Shown: positions 60,287 to 64,000 of the stretch, piece after piece
Position numbering within the stretch: position 1 is the first letter of the stretch
Layout of the letters: the number at the start of each line of letters is the position of its first letter
Assembly: GCF_001894925.1 (NCBI RefSeq)
Contig: NZ_BCXD01000004.1
Coordinates: 1-64,000, forward strand
Source: Rhodococcus rhodnii NBRC 100604
Lineage (GTDB): Bacteria > Actinomycetota > Actinomycetes > Mycobacteriales > Mycobacteriaceae
Reading direction: 5' to 3'
DNA: 64,000 nt
The notes under the pieces: generated by a model
What the model was told of the DNA's origin: nothing
Database searches by the model: none
The model's input: only the letters and a program-made list of their open reading frames with translations
Program-made: the position numbers and the translations under genes

Positions 60287-60709
60287 TCAGTTCGTCCCGA
60301 GCTGCTCGCGCCAGCCCTCTTCCTTCTTGACGAACTCGTTGTCGGCGTAGTCGGCGAAGTCGCTCTCGTCGGTGACGCGCCGAACCTCGAGCTTCGCACC
60401 GGCCCCGAGTGGCGCCCGCTTGGCCCACTCGGCTGCCTCTTCCTTGCTCGAGACCTGGATGATCCAGAACCCGTTGAACAGTTCGTGGATCTCGCCGTAG
60501 GGCCCGTCGGTCACGATCGGCTCGTCCTCGGCGAAGTCGACGACGAAACCCTCCTCGGCCCCGCTCAGGCCCTCGCCGGCGACCATGACGCCGGCTTCCA
60601 TCATCGATTCGTTGTAGCGGCCCATCGCGTTGATGATCTCCTCGAAATCGGCTTCGGCGAACGCTGCGGCGGCGGCTTCGTCGGCGCGCATGATGAGCAT
60701 GTACTTCAT
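60287..60709 (-). CDS. YCII/DGPF-domain protein, ECF42 partner
   Basis: Protein of 140 residues of the YCII-related (DGPF) family. It begins MKYMLIMRADEA and carries the name-giving VTDGPYGEIHELFNGFWIIQV. Genes of this type are the usual neighbours and targets of ECF42 sigma factors. ATG 60709 with AAGGGA upstream is chosen; the frame is open eight residues further. No catalytic residues are established for the family. Confidence 0.9.
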   Translation of the reverse strand: MKYMLIMRADEAAAAAFAEADFEEIINAMGRYNESMMEAGVMVAGEGLSGAEEGFVVDFAEDEPIVTDGPYGEIHELFNGFWIIQVSSKEEAAEWAKRAPLGAGAKLEVRRVTDESDFADYADNEFVKKEEGWREQLGTN

Positions 60710-60803
60710 GATCGATCCCTTCGTCGGCGGCACCGCGATTCGGTGCCTTCATCCTCTACGTCGAACGGGCCGGAGCGGAATCGACACGAGGAACGAGAAG
60801 ATT

Positions 60804-61256
60804 TCAGGAATCCGATCGTCGCCGTGCATCGTCGTGCGCGCGGCGCAGCAGATCCTCCGCGATCGGGAGAGTTCGCGGCCCCGGATCGACGATCGCGATC
60901 CACCCCTGGCTCCGGTACAGCGGATGGGGCAGCACGGTGTCGGCGCGCGAGTGGTCGGTGTGAGTACCGGTGTCCAGGGGGTGCTCTCCGACGATCTCGA
61001 CGAACGCCGAGGCTCCGATGTGGATGTTCAGTCGCCAGCGGCCGGGGTGGTCGAGGCCGCTGGATGTGTCGCCCGGGTAGTTCTTGGTGACGATGGTGGC
61101 GTAGGGCTGACGACGTGCGGGAACCGTGCCGTCGGGCGCGTAGTAGAAGAAGTGATCCCCCCATGAGACCTCGGGGAAAGCGCTGCCGGGGAGTGGAGCG
61201 AGTTCGAGCACCCCGTCGAACGATCGCACGGTCTCGAGAAGCCGTTGCATACTCAT
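60804..61256 (-). CDS. DUF6194-family protein
   Basis: Soluble protein of 150 residues, with aromatic-rich WGDHFFYYAPDGTVPARRQPYATIVTKNYPGD and C-terminal HPLYRSQGWIAIVDPG, features I associate with DUF6194. Function unknown. ATG 61256 is adopted; a second Met follows two codons later. It diverges from the double-MerR regulator, with only 37 bp between them, so that regulator probably controls it. Confidence 0.75.
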   Translation of the reverse strand: MSMQRLLETVRSFDGVLELAPLPGSAFPEVSWGDHFFYYAPDGTVPARRQPYATIVTKNYPGDTSSGLDHPGRWRLNIHIGASAFVEIVGEHPLDTGTHTDHSRADTVLPHPLYRSQGWIAIVDPGPRTLPIAEDLLRRAHDDARRRSDS

Positions 61257-61279
61257 GGTTGAAGTGTGCGGTTGAAGTG
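61257..61279. repeat. 10-bp direct repeat in MerR/DUF6194 promoter region
   Basis: GGTTGAAGTG occurs at 61257-61266 and 61270-61279, a 13-bp period, in the short divergent gap. The regulator encoded next to it has two DNA-binding domains, so the repeat is a natural candidate for its operator. Confidence 0.7.
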
Positions 61280-61293
61280 CTAGCGGAGGGTCG

Positions 61294-62037
61294 GTGGTCG
61301 TGGTGAGTACACGTGACGCCGCGACAACGTTGACGACGGCGGACGTGGCGAGTGCCGCGGGGTGTTCGGCCCAGCAGGTACGGGACCTCGAAGCGCTCGG
61401 GGTCCTGCCGTCGGCACCTCGGATGCCGAACGGGTACCGCCGATTCACCACCGACCACGTGACGGCTCTTCGCGCGTATCGCGCCCTCGCACAGGCCGTG
61501 GGGCCGGTCGCCGCGCGCGAGGCGATACGGCAAATTCGCGCTGCGCCCCACGACGAGGCCGCGGCGACGATCTCCGGGTTCCACGTGATGCTTCTCGACG
61601 AGCGCCGCCGGGCACTTGCGGCGCGGCGGGCACTCGACTCCATCGGGCACGAGACGGCGACGGAAGCCGAGACACTCGATGCGGACACGATGTCGATCAC
61701 CGAGCTGTCGCAGGCGGTGGGTGTGCGGCCCTCGACGCTGCGGTTCTGGGAGCGCGAAGGGCTCGTCGCACCGCAACGCACCGTGACCCGCTCGGGCACC
61801 GCGAGACGCTACGGCGCTACGGCCGTGCGCGACGTCCGGATCGTCGCGGCGTTGCGGTCGGGCGGCTACCGCATCCCCGAGGCCCGCAGCGCGCTCGACG
61901 CACTGCGACGGTTCGGCGACGCGGGACGGTCGCTCGATGCGCTGGATGCGCGACTGGCAGAGATCGCGGAGCGAATGATCGCCCTCCTGCGTGCCGGGGC
62001 GATCCTCGCGGAAATCTCCCTCGGTGCGCCCGAGTGA
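61294..62037 (+). CDS. MerR-type regulator with two helix-turn-helix domains
   Basis: Protein of about 247 residues with two MerR-like winged helix-turn-helix units. The first (about 13-60) reads LTTADVASAAGCSAQQVRDLEALGV with wing NGYRRFTTDHV. The second (about 130-180) reads MSITELSQAVGVRPSTLRFWEREGLV with wing ARRYGATAV. Short helices link them and follow. A classical effector domain is absent. GTG 61294, 61300 and 61303 are all possible starts behind CGGAGGG. The partner gene for regulation is the divergent DUF6194 gene. Confidence 0.85.
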   Translation: MVVVSTRDAATTLTTADVASAAGCSAQQVRDLEALGVLPSAPRMPNGYRRFTTDHVTALRAYRALAQAVGPVAAREAIRQIRAAPHDEAAATISGFHVMLLDERRRALAARRALDSIGHETATEAETLDADTMSITELSQAVGVRPSTLRFWEREGLVAPQRTVTRSGTARRYGATAVRDVRIVAALRSGGYRIPEARSALDALRRFGDAGRSLDALDARLAEIAERMIALLRAGAILAEISLGAPE

Positions 62038-62089
62038 GCGCACACCCGCCGGACTCCCGCTGGAGTCGTCACGAGACGAGACGACGCGG

Positions 62090-63172
62090 TCACTCCTCGG
62101 CGTGCGCACTCCCGAGGACCCGGTCGGCAGCGGTGGCGAGAGCCGCGGCGTACCGCGGCTCGAACCGAGGCGTGAGACCGGCGGACTCCCAGTAGTGCGG
62201 GGTGGTGTGGGCCGATCCGATGAGCGCCCCGGCGATGCAGGCGATCGAGTCGGAGTCGCCGTTGCTGGTCGATGCCCATGCGAGAGCGGCAGGTCCGTCG
62301 AGGGGGGCGGTGGTCCCGGTCGCGAGATCGGCGACGAGGAGCCCGAGTGCGGTGGCGCTCGCGGATTCCCAGCCTTCACCGACGCCCGTGCAGGGGTCAC
62401 CGAACTGCGACGGGTCGAGGCCGCGAAGCCGGGCGCGGCTCGTGACTGCAGCACCGAGCAGGGCGTCGACGTCGTCGTCCAGCCCATCGATCAGGAGGGA
62501 CGGCACGTCGCTGCGGTAGGGGGCGAGGACGGCGGTGAGGTACGAGTCGGACAGCCACCTGCTGCTGCCGGCGCGGATCCGGTCGGATTCGGCACGGGCC
62601 TCGTCCAGAAGCCGGCCACCACGATCGGGGGCGTGCCGCACGGCGTCGGCGAGCAGCAATGCGGGCACGATCGCGCGGGGATGCCGGTGGGTGATCACGG
62701 CCTGCAGGGCGGTCAGGCCGAGCCAGTACGGCTCGGGCGCGAACGCGGTGGGCACGAGCCGCATCACGGCACCGCAGCCGGCGGACTCGCGGGCACCGTT
62801 CGCGTCGTACCAGCGGGCGCCGGAGCGGAGCGCCGACAGGGACGCCATGCAGGTCGTGCCCGGTGCCCGATCGTTGTCGGGGTCGGTCTGCCACTCCAGG
62901 AAACGGGAGGTGATCGCGCGGGTGACGGCATCGATGTCCGTGAGATCGTCGACGTCGGTCAGTGCGTCGTGCAGGGCGAGCGTCATCTGGGTGTCGTCCG
63001 AGACGATCCACTCGCCCGCCGGTGCGGGGACGGGGTACGCGGGCATGTTCGCGTAACTGCGGAACTCGACCTGGTATCCCCACGCGTCGCCGGCGGCGAG
63101 TCCGATCAGCGCGTTGCCGTATCGCGCGAGCAGAGCACTGTCCGCGAGCCGGTCGGGATTCGAGTCGGTCAT
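62090..63172 (-). CDS. ADP-ribosylglycohydrolase-family protein
   Basis: Dinuclear Mg-dependent hydrolase of 360 residues (DraG/ARH fold), removing ADP-ribose or related groups. N-terminal GLAAGDAWGYQVEF and SDDTQMTLAL (D59-D60) and C-terminal NGDSDSIACIAGALIGS contain the metal-binding Asp/Ser/Thr set. ATG 63172 has CCAGGAGACAG upstream; the open frame beyond is Pro/Arg-rich and unlikely to be used. No ADP-ribosyltransferase gene is seen near, so its target is unknown. Confidence 0.9.
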   Translation of the reverse strand: MTDSNPDRLADSALLARYGNALIGLAAGDAWGYQVEFRSYANMPAYPVPAPAGEWIVSDDTQMTLALHDALTDVDDLTDIDAVTRAITSRFLEWQTDPDNDRAPGTTCMASLSALRSGARWYDANGARESAGCGAVMRLVPTAFAPEPYWLGLTALQAVITHRHPRAIVPALLLADAVRHAPDRGGRLLDEARAESDRIRAGSSRWLSDSYLTAVLAPYRSDVPSLLIDGLDDDVDALLGAAVTSRARLRGLDPSQFGDPCTGVGEGWESASATALGLLVADLATGTTAPLDGPAALAWASTSNGDSDSIACIAGALIGSAHTTPHYWESAGLTPRFEPRYAAALATAADRVLGSAHAEE

Positions 63173-63305
63173 CTGTCTCCTGGTGTGTAGGGGAGGCGGT
63201 CCCGGCGGAGGCCTGCGGGTTTCGGCGATCATGCCTCGGCCCACCGACACGAACCGATTCGCGGCGCGAGGTACGTGCGCCGGCCCTTCGCTACCGTGGA
63301 GTGTC

Positions 63306-64000
63306 GTGATGCTCTCGAGTGCGAGTCTGCCGTTGGGTGGGATCGACCTGTCCTACCGCGATTCGGGTCCTGCCGTACACCCGGTTCCCGTGATCCTCGT
63401 CCACGGCATGGGTGGCGACGGCCGAACGTGGGATCCGTTCGTGCGTGCTCTGCGGTCCCGAGGCCGGCGAGTCGTGACGGTCGATCTGCGCGGTCACGGA
63501 CGGAGCGGACGCGCGCCGTCGTACCTCTTCGAGGAGTTCGCATCCGATCTCGTGGAACTGTGCGACGAACTCGGGTTCTCCCAGGTCGATCTCGTCGGGC
63601 ATTCGCTCGGCGGGCACGCCACGACGATCGTCGCCCAGGAGCGGCCGGCACTGGTCCGTCGCCTCGTCGTCGAGGAGGCGCCGCTCCCGCTGCGGACGGG
63701 GGACGACGAGCAGACGCTCGCGCGGCGGCTGCCGTCGCCGGTGGAACTGTGGCATGCGCTGACGAGTCTCGTCCGCAGCCCCCGGGCGGTGATCGCGTTC
63801 GATCGTTCGATGACCGCTCCGGCACTGGATCAGTTCCGGAGTCCGGACGAGCGCTGGTGGTCGCGCGTCGAACTCATCGAGGCGCCGGTGCTGGTGCTGC
63901 GTGGGGGCCCGACCGGAATGGTCGATCCGCAGCGCCTCGACGCGATGACGGCGATGCTGAGCGACGTTGTGGTGCACGAGTTCTCGTGTGGGCACAGCAT
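63306..64000 (+). CDS. Alpha/beta hydrolase (partial, cut by window end)
   Basis: Open frame from GTG 63306 (ATG 63309 next to it) through the last base, about 231 residues. The fold is clear: oxyanion VHGMGGDG, DLRGHGRSG, nucleophile elbow VGHSLGGHA and acid region VLVLRGGPTGMVDP. The final residues read CGHSI, probably the catalytic His, so only a short C-terminal helix should be missing. Substrate unknown; the sequence is of the general epoxide hydrolase/haloperoxidase-like kind. Confidence 0.88.
   Translation, partial: MMLSSASLPLGGIDLSYRDSGPAVHPVPVILVHGMGGDGRTWDPFVRALRSRGRRVVTVDLRGHGRSGRAPSYLFEEFASDLVELCDELGFSQVDLVGHSLGGHATTIVAQERPALVRRLVVEEAPLPLRTGDDEQTLARRLPSPVELWHALTSLVRSPRAVIAFDRSMTAPALDQFRSPDERWWSRVELIEAPVLVLRGGPTGMVDPQRLDAMTAMLSDVVVHEFSCGHS

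Overview
The window is high-GC, gene-dense DNA in which many starts are GTG or TTG and neighbouring genes often overlap by 4 bp. Its left two thirds match the mycobacterial chromosome order from esxT to imuB: esxT-rplM-rpsI-glmM-glmS-nnr-alr-tsaE-tsaB-rimI-tsaD-groES-groEL1-whiB3-sigD-rsdA-DUF5319-guaB2-guaB3-choD-guaA-imuA'-imuB. This places the organism in the Mycobacteriales, most likely Rhodococcus or a close relative. The genus is an inference from gene content and order, not from a database comparison.

Layout. 1-8400: a WXG100 protein from an ESX-4-type locus, ribosomal proteins L13 and S9, then glmM and glmS (UDP-GlcNAc precursor synthesis) flanking a three-gene ESX-associated operon and an alpha/beta hydrolase whose nucleophile position is glycine. 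8400-15400: a cupredoxin lipoprotein, NAD(P)HX repair, alanine racemase, a hydrolase, and the t6A genes tsaE-tsaB-rimI-tsaD. 15400-20300: a membrane-anchored Hsp70-like protein, a K+ channel, and groES-groEL1 behind a near-consensus CIRCE operator. 20300-31500: whiB3, a MerR regulator, sigD with its anti-sigma factor, DUF5319, guaB2, guaB3, choD with a ferredoxin-like Cys cluster, and guaA. 31500-37300: an EsrISR/LiaFSR-like envelope-stress system, a 3-mercaptopyruvate sulfurtransferase and a Ser/Thr kinase. 37300-39850: the SOS mutasome genes imuA'-imuB with a LexA box.

39900-41830 is a boundary zone holding an isolated luciferase-like C-terminal domain, a small membrane protein, an apparently 5'-truncated gene and a Cys-rich small protein. 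To its right lies an accessory catabolic region. 41917-46275 encodes the 3-hydroxyanthranilate meta-cleavage (aminomuconate) pathway: dioxygenase (with the metal ligands expected of bacterial HAAO), ACMS decarboxylase, aminomuconic semialdehyde dehydrogenase, 2-aminomuconate deaminase and 4-oxalocrotonate decarboxylase. A SsuABC/TauABC-type importer and an MBL-fold hydrolase follow. Then come a LysR regulator, a ThDP-dependent enzyme and an isatin-hydrolase/kynurenine-formamidase-family hydrolase. Diverging from these are an NCS1 permease, an FMN-dependent monooxygenase and an FAD oxidoreductase interrupted by two single-base frameshifts. I infer that these modules together catabolise an N-containing aromatic (anthranilate, isatin or indole type).

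The right end carries an ECF42-type sigma factor with its DGPF partner, a DUF6194 protein divergent from a regulator with two MerR helix-turn-helix domains, an ADP-ribosylglycohydrolase, and the start of another alpha/beta hydrolase cut by the window edge. I found no rRNA, tRNA, insertion sequence, prophage or CRISPR array.
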